Positions 45,700 to 57,021 of a stretch of 64,000 bases of DNA are shown piece by piece; the first letter of the stretch is position 1; every line of letters begins with the position of its first letter. Origin of the DNA: Cymbomonas tetramitiformis. Lineage: Eukaryota; Chlorophyta; Pyramimonadophyceae; Pyramimonadales; Pyramimonadaceae. The position numbers and the translations under genes are program-made. Under the pieces are notes generated by a model that saw only the letters and a list, made by a program, of their open reading frames with translations, was not told where the DNA came from and made no database searches. The stretch is from assembly GCA_001247695.2 (NCBI GenBank), contig LGRX02026025.1, positions 21,387 through 85,386 on the forward strand. The letters run 5' to 3'.

Positions 45700-46165
45700 T
45701 CCCCCCTTGAGGAAGTGTGAATACATAGGCAGTCAGTTGTTTATATACCTTATAGCTTATAGCTTATAGCTTGCAGTCCTTATAGAAAGCAGCTCATACA
45801 GTTTTAGGGTTGCAGCCCTACAGTCCTTGGGTTGTAGCCCTGCAGTTTTTGGGTTGTTGCCCACAGTATTATCATGTCTATGATGATTTAGCATGATATA
45901 ATAATGCCAAAAAACGAAGTTTTACGAAATAAAACTGGCATTTTAGAGCATATATAGTTACAGTGGCCCTGTTACTCAATACAGTGTTTAGGGTGTTACT
46001 TGATATCAGTAACCCTAATACAGGTAAAAAATAAGCAGTATAACGTTTTTGCAAAGATTTTTAAGCAAAACTGCATTTAATACCCACATAAACGTAAAGT
46101 GTTTTTTAGGAGGTACGTTACACCCCTGTTACACACATTTAATTTTAGGGTTGTTACAGGGCGTT
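45700..46165 (-). repeat. LTR-family copy (TGTAACGCCC)
   Basis: Homologous to 52348-52826 in the same orientation. On the minus strand it begins TGTAACGCCCTGTAACAACC, contains three CAACCCAAGGACTG-type words and a TATA-like run, and ends at a purine tract (CTCAAGGGGGGAAGAAGG). Probably a solo LTR or relic of the element whose gag start lies at 52.2 kb. Confidence 0.6.
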
Positions 46166-46542
46166 ACACATGCTGCATAAATCAGCATGTGTAACTCAAA
46201 GATGGCAAAGCAAAGATACATCTTGGAAACAAACCAAGAACCATCTTTAGCTTTCAGCATGCGCGGAACTCGCATGTGCAGCATGAACGAACTAGTCGTT
46301 ATTACCATGCTGGTCGTTCAACCTACGTCTCGGGTTCACAACCCAATGGCGGTACCATCTAAGATGATGGGTGACGTAGGTATAAAAGTGAGGAAGCGTT
46401 GTGCTTCAGCAGATCTTCTACGGAGACTGCAACTCATCACCCGCTCATAAGCTGTGCGCGTGTTACTGTTCAATAACACTGCACTATCTTATTATATCAT
46501 ATATTTCTTAAGGCTCGCGTCAGCGTCCTTATCAGGGCTCAA
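46166..46542 (+). promoter_or_regulatory. LTR-like promoter region with TATA box
   Basis: TATAAAAG at 46381-46388 lies about 700 bp before ORF0. The block around it (CGGGTTCACAACCCAATGGC, then a TATA, then GTGCGCGTGTTACTGTTCAA) is repeated in inverted orientation at 55335-55630. I infer an LTR promoter for the retroelement that follows. The open frame across it is unlikely to be a gene. Confidence 0.5.
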
Positions 46543-47490
46543 CCAGGCTCAGAAAAGTCAAGATTGGTTTTCCGATCTTAAACTCAAAGTCTGCCCCAGG
46601 CTACAAACGACCGTCAGGGAGCACCCTAAAGGGTTTCCCCGGTCTACAGTAGCCAGGAAAACCTCATAACTCACTTTCCAGAGCCTTAAAAAGGCCAAAA
46701 ACAGCCCAAAACAGCCGTTTTAGCCCGTTTTCAGCCTACCCCAAAACCTTCCCCAGCAGCCCCCACCACCAAAAACCCCTTCCCCAGACCCCATAGGACA
46801 GCCCAGAACCCCCCAATACCGCCCTCACGGCCATCGGTAGTGGGGAAAGCCCCTCCAAATAGCGCTTTCAGCAGTCTCTGGACAGCTCCTCTGGCACTTT
46901 CTGGTACCCTCCAGCAGCACTTTGGCTGGAGTATTTTGGGACATACGGAGCACAGCTATCTTCTGGAGCCTTACTGAGCCTCTTGGTTGGACCTGACACA
47001 CTTTCCCTTGCAGTTGCTTGACTCCTGTCCGCGCACCTTAGCACTTGAAAATCGTGTCGCGGAGCCCTGGCGAAATTTTGAATTCGCTGGTGCATGTCAG
47101 TTCCTCCACAAGAATACAGGAGAGCGTGGTGGAAGCAGGGGCCTCTGAAGTGGGTATTTCCTCCAGATCCTAGCTACCCACCAGCAGGCGCTTTCGACCA
47201 GAGCGGCCCTCCTTCCCCCTCTTCCTCTGACGACGAAGTGGAGGACAGCAGCTGAGCGCCTGAACAGTGTCACCCTGGCTATTCCACCTCCAGCACACTA
47301 CGACCGCGAGTGGCATCAGCAGGGGAACTACTTCTTCAATTACCCGGCTGACCAGCAAGATCTAGCAATCTATCCCGCGCTTCCTGGTGCATTTCCAATA
47401 GCTGTGATCGACGGCGTTCCTCCATCTCCAGATATTAGCCCCCCTCCTTCTCCTCCTCCTTCGCCCCCAGAAAGCGACATCGAAGAGTAA
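46543..47490 (+). pseudogene. retroelement leader and ORF0
   Basis: Leader 46543-47093 is homologous to 4045-4611. ORF0 starts at an ATG at 47094 (MSVPPQEYRRAWWKQ) and carries the conserved PPAGAFDQSGPP block and an acidic DDEVED patch. The frame shifts near 47245, after which a natural-looking frame (YDREWHQQGNYFFNYP, then a Pro-rich PPPSPPPSPPES tail) runs to a TAA at 47490. The protein would be about 130 residues. Conservation of frame between the two loci argues that it is coding. Function unknown; it is not a known retroviral domain to my eye. An ATAAAAGG word follows the stop and may be a TATA or poly(A)-type signal. Confidence 0.5.
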
Positions 47491-47574
47491 ATAAAAGGCG
47501 AGCAGACTCTACCCTCTGCTCACCTGTGGCTTTTGCCACACCCAGCTCTCGATTTGATCAGCTCAACAGTTAGC

Positions 47575-50500
47575 ATGTCGCAGCACACTTCAGAGTCGCT
47601 TTCCAACATGGGAGTCAGTGCAGAGCCGCTACGCCCCCCATTATTTTCACCCCTCACCTTTCCGTCCCCCACCGCATACGCTTCCACTTTCCCCTTCCCA
47701 CTCCCGGGCACCACCATGCCCTATACCGCAGTACCACGCCCATACACTCTGCCCGATGGCACCCCTGCACAAGCTGTATGGAATGGCTCCAGCTGGGTAC
47801 TCCCCCAATCAGCGCCCATTGCTGGGGGAGTGTCCCCAGTACCATTTACATTGGGGACTCATCACCCCATGGGCTCGTACCCCACGCCGTATCAACAGCA
47901 TCTGCAACAACAGCAGCAATGGCTTGCGTACCAGCAACAGTGGCCACAGCAGCAACAACCGCTGGAACCAATGCAGCAGCAGCTACATCAGCAGCAGTTC
48001 CAGCAGCAGCAGTTACAGCATCAGCAACAGCAGCAGCAGCAGCAGCAGCCACAGCCGCAACAGCTGGTACCTACCACTTCAATGCTGTATGACCCTACGG
48101 CGGACCCCTCACTGCAGCCGCCCTTCATTAGCATTGGCGCCGCGATTCTCCCAGACCCCCTGCAGGCACCCCCTGATGGCGGATTCCGACAGGGCGCTCC
48201 GAGCGGGGCCTCACTTTTGGTGCGCCACCTTCCAGCGGTGACAGCTGACCCAGAGGCCCGCAGGCGCCGACGCTCCCGAAGGGAGTCCTCGGGCCCGGCA
48301 ACGCATGGCAGGCACATCCCGAGCCTGAGCCGCTCGCCAGAGCACTCCGACCCCGAGTCCGGAACGGACGCCAGCCGCACCAGTACGGGGTCCAGGGGGA
48401 GCCGGGGCACACTTGCGCGGGCAGAGCGCAGGCGGAGAGCCGCTCGCAGATCCGGGTCTGATTCGGACGCGAGCAACCGAAGTGAGCATATCCGCAGGGA
48501 GGTCCTTGCGGCAGTGCAAGCCCTGGACCTCTCCGCGGTGCTCTCAAGAGAGCTCGCCCCGCCAGGCGCAGCGGTATCTGCAGAAACCCCCCCATCAGGC
48601 GACCCCCAGAGCAGTGCACAGGGAGCCCTGACGGCGGATCGGCCCCTCGAGGCGGACGCTGCAGACAGCGAGACCCCTCCAGAGTCTCTGACTGTCACTG
48701 GAGCGGTCCCTATTGAGCCTCCCACTCAGGCCCCCCTTAACATGATGGTGGCTCGCCGACGACAATCGATGGAGTCGGTGGTGCATGGCGGTGGTGACCC
48801 TGATTCAGAGCGCAGAGTCCCCAGCCCCAGGAACTCGCCCCCAAGTCCCCCTGATGATCCACCCCCAGACCCTTCTGGTGATCCCGATCGGGGACCCGGT
48901 CCCTCTTACCCCCATTATCCAGAGGTCCGGGCCCTCTTCATCACCCACGACGGCGGATCACTGTGGGTACATCAGTCAGCGGGGGTACGAGGCGCGGCGA
49001 CTGTCTCTTTACCACGAGACGAACGTCGCAGGGCTGGAGTACAAGGCGACACCATCCTCTTCACCATCATGCATCTGCTGGGAGCCCCATTGACAGCCTA
49101 TGCACGCATGGGAGGTCGCCTTCATCACACTCCGCTGCTCCTTACCAATCCTCGTGTGGAGACCTGGGTCCTCATGGTCGACCGCGAGGTCATGGATATG
49201 GCCATGGGGGACCCAGCCGCAGCCAATGTGCGATCTACGAGTATGGGACAGCCGGTGTGGGAGTGGATTCCTGCCACTGCGCGGGAGTCCGAGATGCTGC
49301 ACTTCGACCAGGACGGGCTCGCCGCGTGGTCTGAAGTCAGCAACTCCGACTGGTACCGAAACATGAGCGTGGTGGCCGCGCAACCACCCACCCCCATGCC
49401 CTTCCACACGCCTCTCCCGCTCCCCGCTCCATCATCAACACCCGCACCACCGCCTATTTCTGGGGGCCACCAGCCTCTGCATTACCGCCTACCTCAACCG
49501 CAGTCCCCACAAATCCCGCGCCTGCGCTCCCACCTGCGCATGCCCCAGGACCACCACCTTCAGCCCGTTTCCCCCACTCCGCCACTGCGAATCCCGTCCT
49601 TTCTCCCAGCGCCGCACCCTTTGTACCAGGCATCATCCGACTGCCGCAGGGCACTAATCTGCGAGCATCTTCGGACGAGGTCCGTCTGGAGCACAAAACC
49701 AAGGAGATGGTGCTGAAGCTGATCAGGGGTGTGACCAGATTCCCCCGCTCCGCGTCCGACACTAAATCGGCCGACAAGGATGGCTTACTGGCGCAATTGG
49801 AGCACTACTCCACCATGGTGCGGAAGATCTTCCAAGAAGCCATTGTGATCGAGGCGCTGACCACTCCCAGCTGTACGCCGTCTGTATCGGAGTACCAGGC
49901 GAGCGTGTCGAGCCTCCTCTGGAGCTTCAAGGAGCACACCCTACAAGACCAGCAGAAGAGGTTCTAAGAGCGTGCGGCGGGGACTTTCGGGTCCGACAAG
50001 GCCTGGCACCGGCGCTACGTGGAGCTGGACGTGTTCTTCAGCGACCTGGCGGTGTGCTCCCTGACACAGGGCTACCTGGAGAACGCGCACGGCGAGGCCA
50101 TTGCACTGAAGCAGGCGTCGAGTGAGACCGCGGCGGAGTACTTTTCGCGATTGGAGACCCGCATGGCCTCAGTCAACTTCCTGGCTGGCAGGGTCCCCAA
50201 CTGCGTGGAGATGTCCAACCTGTCCATGCTCTCCACGTACCGCCGAGGGTTGAAGTACGCACCCAAGGTGATGCGGCGCCTGAGAGCCATCCACCTGGAT
50301 GTCTCCAAGCCAGAAGAGTGGGAAAGGACGGCTACCACTGACGATATCCCGGGCACCAACAACGCCCTGTTGAAGATACGGGAGGTCGCTGAGGAGGTGG
50401 AGAATGACATCGACACGGAGGCAGCTCAGAGGCGCACTCAAGACCGTCCTCCCCGTACTGTCTCTTTCGCGAACCCATCTCCTCGTGCCCCCTTCTTCAG

Positions 50501-50943
50501 GCGCACCCCCTCCTCGAGCCGCCCAGCACTCGCCATGCTGGAGAATGGGCCCACCACTACCGCTGCTGCGGCAGCTACCCCATTGCCACCACCACCTGGT
50601 CTCTCCCGCCCTGACGCTCCGAAGGTCCGCCGGTGCTTCGCCTGTGGCTCCGCGGAGCATATCGTCCGCAACTGCACGGATGAGACCAAGCTCAAGGAGT
50701 GGAGAGCCAATCAATGCCCCTGCCCGATTGGCAAACTCTCCTGGGTTCGTGGCCGCCGTCGTCTGGGCCATCGAGCAGCAGGAGGACATCTCCTCGGTGG
50801 ACGGCGTTCCAGAGGAGTTCTCCGAGGAGGTCTTGGCGCTTGCCAGCTGTGAGGACGAGCAGAGCTACCAGACTCTGGCAGCGCTCGCTGGCATCGAACT
50901 CGTGGAGGGTGACGGCCTTCCCCCGGTTGAGGACGACGAATGA
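47575..50943 (+). pseudogene. Ty3-like gag with polyQ tract and zinc knuckle
   Basis: ATG at 47575 (MSQHTSESL). Order: Pro-rich N-terminus; a glutamine-rich stretch at about 47890-48060; an Arg/Ser-rich region; a globular part around 48930-49370 (EVRALFITHDGG, LFTIMHLLGAPL); a Pro-rich linker; a capsid-like helical part (about 49680-50390, GLLAQLEHYSTMVRKIF, YRRGLKYAPKVMRRL); a CCHC knuckle (CFACGSAEHIVRNC, about 50637-50678); and an acidic end. Defects: a frameshift near 49440, an in-frame TAA at 49965-49967, and a frame change near 50710 explained by a 4-bp duplication (CAATCAAT). The stop is a TGA at 50941. The knuckle and the following APARLA block match the minus-strand gag at 16.5 kb, so the elements are relatives. 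Role: particle protein and RNA binding. Confidence 0.72.
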
Positions 50944-51798
50944 CTGGCCGGCGACCAGTCCCTGACCCTGCCCTTCGAGGAAGTGAGGTCACATCCCGGT
51001 GATCAGACCCTCTCCGCCCTGGAGAAGCGGTCAGAACCAGTGGAACCCCGACGCGCACGAGGACGTAGAGATCCTTGGGGCCATCGACCTCATCCCAAGA
51101 GCGTGGCCTTCACCTCTGGAACCCGCTTGCGACGCACCTACCGCTCAGCTGGTGCCCCACCGCTACCGAGGGATGACCTAATCAGTCACCCCCTTGTAGA
51201 AAGCGCCCCTTTCGACGAGCCGTCCCTACCTCTCGATGATGGCCCTGCTTACACACAGGCAAGGATCGAGGGTCGGAGGGGGCGGCGAGTCCCCCGGCAC
51301 AGACCCCCCATCATGGGCAGCAACCTTGGAGGGCCCCGCGATCTTCGCCCCCAACCGCGTGCTGTCCTACCACTACCCAATTATCAGTCCAATCCCGCGG
51401 ACCCGCGAAAGAGGCTAACTGCGTGGCACTGGAAGAGGGAACTGTACTCCCTCCCTCTCGAGGTCGCCATGCAAAAGGTTCGCAGAGCTCTACGTAAATC
51501 CCCGGAGGCTGCCAAAGCCCTGGTGGATAAGATGTGGGAGCGCACCCGCAGCCGCATACGCTCTGGAAGTCGATCGCCAAAGGAGCACGTGAACCACGCC
51601 AACCAGCTGGCGGAGAGAATACGCATTGCCCGCGAGCCTCAAGATCGCAGGGAGGGCCATCAGCGCATAGCATTGTGGCACCTCCTCTCGCACGACGGCC
51701 GCCAGCAAGTCCTCGAGTCCCCTAGCGCCAGTTCCTCCGACCTTTACGCGGCTTGGAGGGAGCTGTCGCCCGCCGAGCAGCTACACCTGGATAGGTAA
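50944..51798 (+). CDS. pol N-terminal region, in frame after gag TGA
   Basis: No ATG opens this frame. It continues directly from the gag frame after a single TGA (50941-50943, followed by C) and stays open for 284 codons to a TAG at 51798. Content is Arg/Pro-rich, then helical and basic (KVRRALRKSPEAAKALVDKM, HANQLAERIRIA). No protease, RT or integrase motif is reached, because the element is broken at 51798 by an opposite-strand gag fragment. By position it is the start of pol, comparable to the long pre-protease region at 14.5-16.4 kb. Confidence 0.5.
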   Translation: MAGDQSLTLPFEEVRSHPGDQTLSALEKRSEPVEPRRARGRRDPWGHRPHPKSVAFTSGTRLRRTYRSAGAPPLPRDDLISHPLVESAPFDEPSLPLDDGPAYTQARIEGRRGRRVPRHRPPIMGSNLGGPRDLRPQPRAVLPLPNYQSNPADPRKRLTAWHWKRELYSLPLEVAMQKVRRALRKSPEAAKALVDKMWERTRSRIRSGSRSPKEHVNHANQLAERIRIAREPQDRREGHQRIALWHLLSHDGRQQVLESPSASSSDLYAAWRELSPAEQLHLDR

Positions 51799-52200
51799 AC
51801 TGAAAGTATCTGTCTACTGTTTCCAACCAAATCTCAGCATCCTGTCCGACCTTGAATTCCTTAGGTGGAGTCATTTTCACCTTTGGAACAAGTGCGGATG
51901 GAGCTGGTGCTGGTGCTGGACCATCATCAGGGTCTGTGAATACCGGTGGAGCACGATCCTCTGTATAATCTTCGTCCGGCTCCTGTGGTTCTGTCTCTGG
52001 GTCTCTGTATCTACTCATGTCGGGTTTCATACGACTGATGTTGTCGAAATACCCTATCTCATCAAATCTGGTCTGGGTATCAGTAACCAGTAAGCCATTT
52101 AGGTATCTTAAACCGACTGAAGGCATCATATGCGCCTAAGATATCAAAGAACCAGGTGGATGGATCTGGATTAATAGCTGGTACTTCTGCTACTTCTGCC
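51799..52200 (-). pseudogene. gag N-terminus of another LTR element
   Basis: ATG at about 52200 (MAEVAEVPAINPDPSTW); a frame change near 52130 leads to a gag-like frame with a Pro/Asp-rich linker (DPDDGPAPAPAPSAL) and a typical gag capsid entry (FKVGQDAEIWLETVDRYF). Homology ends at about 51799, where it meets the end of the plus-strand pol frame. It is preceded (minus strand) by the LTR at 52348-52826, giving an LTR-leader-gag start order. The 3' part is missing. Confidence 0.6.
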
Positions 52201-52347
52201 ATCTATAAGACAAAACACAACACCAACAAAAACCTTCAACTGGCTGTGTGTGCGTGTGATATATATAATATGATACTGTATATATCTATATATCGTACAT
52301 GTATTATTTCTGTACATTGTTATAATGAGGTGATGTATATATATGGT

Positions 52348-52826
52348 TCCACCTTCTTCCCCCCTCAAGGAAGTGTGAACTCCACAGGCAGTTGTCAAGT
52401 GTCATAATACCTCATATATGTAGCATGCTGTCCTTTAAGGAACTTATACAGCTTATATAGTTCTAGGGTTGCTGCCCAACAGTTCTTGGGTTGTAGCCCA
52501 ACAGTTTTTGGGTTGTTGCCCGATATATTGTCATAACTGTGCTGATTTCAGCATGATATAAATGCCAAACACAGAGTGTTTTGTTATTATATAGCGGCAT
52601 TTTAGGGTGTATAGGGTTACAGTGACCCTTATCACCTACAGTGACATTAGGGTGTTACATGGTATCAGTAACACTTAATTGTATTAAATTAAAGCAGTAT
52701 GAACATTTTTTTTAAGGAATTGAAGCAAAACTGCATTTAATATGTCACTGTATATCACGTGGTATTTAGGAGGTATGTTACACCCCTAACACACACATGT
52801 GATTTTCAGGGTGTTACAGGGTGTTA
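52348..52826 (-). repeat. LTR of the minus-strand gag element
   Basis: Minus strand starts TGTAACACCCTGTAACACCC, contains GGGCAACAACCCAAAAACTG repeats and a TATA-like TATAAGCTGTATAAG, and ends near CCTTGAGGGGGGAAGAAGG. Homologous to 45700-46165. LTR ends are inferred from the shared start and from the position before the gag leader. Confidence 0.6.
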
Positions 52827-55334
52827 CAAGTGCTGTAATATTTTGGGCATATTTATCAATAGCTGAATAATTAGATCAGCGAAAAAAATGGAACCCAAAT
52901 TTTCATTTTGAAATCATGCGTGTGAGTTTTTCACGCATTTAGTTACAGCCACTATGTACACCCCTAGGTGTTACACACAAGATTTTTAGGGTGTTACATG
53001 AGATATGACTGTGCACATAATGTTTTTCAGGTACCTTAATAGGTATAAAATGATATTCCGTGAAAAAATGGAGTCCGAATTTCAATTTTGAAATCTCCCG
53101 CAATGGGATTTTACCCATTTTCACCTTTCTGGCCACATATATATATATACTATAGTATATATATAGCAGTGTGTGTGTAATGTGCAACTTACAGAACTCA
53201 TGTAACTTATCTCACTTTTACACATGATATTTTTCATGGCATTTTAGTGAAGATATGTGATGGTCAACATGTGGGGTTACACACACACATGGGTTTTGCT
53301 GATTGAAACCCATGGAAAGTGGACCAAAACCCAATGATATATATTAGGTGTATCAACTTTAAGTGCAGTCACTTAAGTGATAACTTGTCAGTAACCTATC
53401 ATCTACTTGGGCATATGTCGGTGCACTGAAAGAGTATCAAGTGATATCTTCAGATTCCAAGTAGATTAGGACAAAGCTTGATAAATGAATCAAAGCAGTG
53501 TCACACACACATGTGTGTATGTGTGTGTTGTCTATAACAACCTCTATCAGATGTCAATATAATTACTGATCTGAGAGAGTTACATGCATTTGAACTGATC
53601 AATACCGTATCAATTGTCAGAATGCAATGTAGAAGTTGGTGTTGCTCCAGCAATAGTGTGGGATGCATGGACAGTGCTCAACATTGACCAACTGTTATTT
53701 GAGCACTGTATACTGCCTTCGGGTCTGGAGATATCTCCATCCAGCCCTTCAGCAGGTTGTTTGATCCTGTCCCATATCTATCGCCATCACTTGACATCCA
53801 ACACGCACATGTGTTTGTTGGATGGTATCTATATATCATATATTGATATAATACTTGATCATTACACTTAGGAGTCAGTGTAATGTCATTATACATAATG
53901 ATGTCAGTGATTATAACAATACATAAGCCACTGCATAGGTACTTTCTGATTTAGTACACTATGTGTGTGTGTGTGATATGTGCTAGACACACACTTATGT
54001 ATAGGTACTTGCTGATTTAGTACACTATATCAAATTGATCTATCACATAAGATGATCTGTATACCACTAACGGCATGTAGCTAACATGATATATATATAT
54101 ATATATATCAACTTGGTTAGTGTATGTAATCCTGCATATCTCGTTGTGAATGACGAGTTGCTTGGTGTATTTCACACATGGTTCGTCTGGTGAGCATTCC
54201 TTTCATTGATCAACAGTAGAATAGTATTCCCATCCCAAATCTTACGTCAGGGAATACTGAGCTAATTACTGTCTTAAGATCATGATTGGCACCTTCTTCC
54301 AAGTGGGTTCGTTTATAGTTTAGTCATGCACAGCAGGTATGCTATGTGATATTTATTGCAACATCTGATGCAATGTTATATATGACTATGAATGCCAACT
54401 GCTATCGTGATCAAGTTGGCTGCATATATGTATGCATATGTCAATGTATATCATGGTGGAATCATGGTACATGGTATAGCTGCATGGCACAGTTGCATGG
54501 TACAGTGATGCATAGTATTTTTGCATGCACTTGGTATATACTGAATGGATAGTGTATACTGCATGCATGTGTGTGTGTGTGTGATATGGTTACACACACA
54601 GCATATGGTACACACACATATGATTGCAAACTTGTATGTAAATCTGCCAGTGAATGAATAAACATCATCTCTTATATGCAAGCATCACAGATTTTGAATA
54701 GCATGCTGCATATATATATATACCATCATCGCGCGTCATCTGATCATGATGAATCTAGCAGGTGTGTGTATATCCTGTCAAGCTAAATCATAATGCGCGT
54801 AGACGAGTGATTTTTGCAACCATTTAAAATGACGAGATTTTGATGCGTACACTGCACTGAAAAATTAGTGCGAGTAGCGATTTATCAAAGTCGCTGATGT
54901 ATGCGCTGCGAATGGTGAACATCTATCTCTGTCGCAGGTGTGTGTGGCATATGATACGAATGCCATTTCGCGTACGGATCATATACTGATGACGATTTGT
55001 TCATCCGCGCGTCAGTATGTCGCATATCGTACAATTTTGCAAATGATAACAGCGTATGTGTGCGATTTGTATGCTGTATGCACACCTTGTCGCTGTTATA
55101 CTCTGACGGCGTTCATGCGAGCGAATGCGTTTGAGACGGTAATTTCCGCGCACTCCGTTCGCTATTTATTCTGCAGCGAGTGTAGTTATGCGATATATGT
55201 CTTATATGTGCTATCGCTGTCGCCGTTTGTATGCGCGATCCGCGAACCTGTTGCACACACAAAATACAATATATCTCTATTTGCTGCACTGCACACTTAT
55301 GTCCTCGTTCGTCGCGTGGACGAGTAGAATACCA
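52827..55334. other. AT-rich, microsatellite-laden spacer
   Basis: Many short (TA)n and (TG/CA)n runs (for example 53138-53170, 53505-53530, 54089-54107, 54568-54605). A second LTR-start motif (GGTGTTACACACAAG / GGGTGTTACATGAG) lies at 52960-53005, and a direct ACTTGCTGATTTAGTACACTAT duplication at about 53940-54030. No gene; open frames are repeat-driven. Confidence 0.6.
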
Positions 55335-55630
55335 CTCTTAAGGCTCGCTATGCAAGCGATATGATATATGATATATGGCACGGCTATTATTGAACGTTAA
55401 CAGCACGCGCAGAGTATATGTGGGTATGAGTGCAGACTCTTCTCCAGAAGTGCCGCTAGAGCTCAACGCTCCCTCATATACGCCAATGCCCCCGCGCCTC
55501 TCAGGCGCTACCACAATTGGGTTGTGAACCCGAGGGCATTGGGTGAACAACAGTATCGGCTGATCGAATAAGCCATGTGATACCCGCATGGTGTTCAATT
55601 CATGCTAGAAGCGAAGACGAGTCTTCTCAG
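55335..55630 (-). repeat. inverted copy of the 46.2-kb LTR-like block
   Basis: On the minus strand CGGGTTCACAACCCAATTG and ACTCTGCGCGTGCTGTTAAC align with 46320-46490. No gag follows. Solo LTR or relic. Confidence 0.55.
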
Positions 55631-55689
55631 AACACTTCGGTTCTTCAAGACTTATCTTGCTTCGCCATCTCGATGCCAATACCTGGCCT

Positions 55690-55885
55690 CTCGATGACAG
55701 GTGTCACTCACCTTAAGTGGATGACAGATGGTATGACTGAACATGTCACAGTCGACCGTACTGACGACTGTATGTCATTATAATATATGACATGACACGA
55801 CACGACATGACATGGTATGACATGTATGACAGGTATGCCACGTATGATATGTATGACACATATGTCATCGGCCATAACCCTGACA
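55690..55885. repeat. partial TGTCAGGG foldback element
   Basis: Right half of the element seen complete at 38742-39178: GTCGACCGTACTGACGACTG, then GACATGACACGACACGACAT words, ending CATAACCCTGACA. Confidence 0.8.
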
Positions 55886-56161
55886 CCTTCTCCCTGCTCT
55901 CCTGAGCCATTCCCTGAAGTTTCCCAACGTCTTTCCCGTCATGTTGTGCCGTGCGCGTGCATTTGCGTCCCTTGTTGTTAGGGCTATTTTAGGGTTCGCC
56001 TTTGTACTGCAGTAGTTCCGTTTTAAGTGGGTGGGTGGTAGTGTGTCATTTGGTTTGTTGGGGTGCTTATTTTGGGCCTGTCGTGTCCATCTCGGGTGTC
56101 GCTGTAGTGTTTTCGTTGTTGTCGAGTTCATGGTTACATTGTTACATTGCCCTAAATCCCT

Positions 56162-57021
56162 ATAATGTGTAAACTTATGATACTATGTGTGCGCAGGTCA
56201 TGTCGCAGGTATCCGATGGCGAGGAGGGACGCGCGCTCTTGAGATGTGGAAGTCGAGGTTGGCGTATGCCAACCTTGCTTGGGATGAAACCCAACCATAT
56301 CGAACGTATCGTAATAAGATATACATATTTCACGTTTGAATCCTTGGCATCTATGCAAAGTATGAGGAGCATTAAGTGAGCATAAGTCCTAGGCTGTTTT
56401 GGTTTTGGTTCATGGCGCATTCGCGACCTCTTGGGGTGTGGAAGTCGAGGTTGGTTTAAACCAACCTTGCTTGGGATGAAACCCAACCACATCGGATTAT
56501 CTTATCGCACCTATCTTAGTTAAGTAATATATATTACAAGTTTGAAGGTCTTTCGAGAACGTTAAGGCGATGGCTGATTTTGTTTTTTGGGGTCGTAATA
56601 CATCATGGAGAACAAAATCAGCCTACGAACTTGTCCTAACCGTTTGAGGCTCAAACCTTACAGGTTCATTGAGAAAAATGTACCGATGAGATAAGTTCGA
56701 TGTGGTTGGGTTTCATCCCAAGCAAGGTTGGTTTAGACCAACCTCGACTTCCACACCCCAAGAGGTCACGAATGCGCCATGAACCCAAAACCAAAACAGC
56801 CTAAGACTTATGTCCACTCAATGCTCCTCATACTTTGCATAGATGCCAAGGATGCAAACGTGAAATATATACGATAAGTTCGATATGGTTGGGTTTCATC
56901 CCAAGCAAGGTTGGCATTCGCCAACCTCGACTTCCACATCTCAAGAGCGCGCGTCCCTCCTCGCCATCGGATACCTGCGACATGACCTGCGCACACATAG
57001 TATCATAAGTTTACACATTAT
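56162..57021. repeat. 860-bp foldback element with nested hairpins
   Basis: Arms of about 340 bp (56162-56500 and 56690-57021) are near-perfect reverse complements. The ends are ATAATGTGTAAACTTATGAT and its complement. Each arm carries two smaller palindromes, AGGTTGGCGTATGCCAACCT and AGGTTGGTTTAAACCAACCT, each followed by TGCTTGGGATGAAACCCAA. The unique centre is about 190 bp. No gene. Confidence 0.9.

Noticed and set aside
47846..48052. Alanine-rich minus-strand ORF
   Set aside because: Antisense of the polyglutamine tract of gag.
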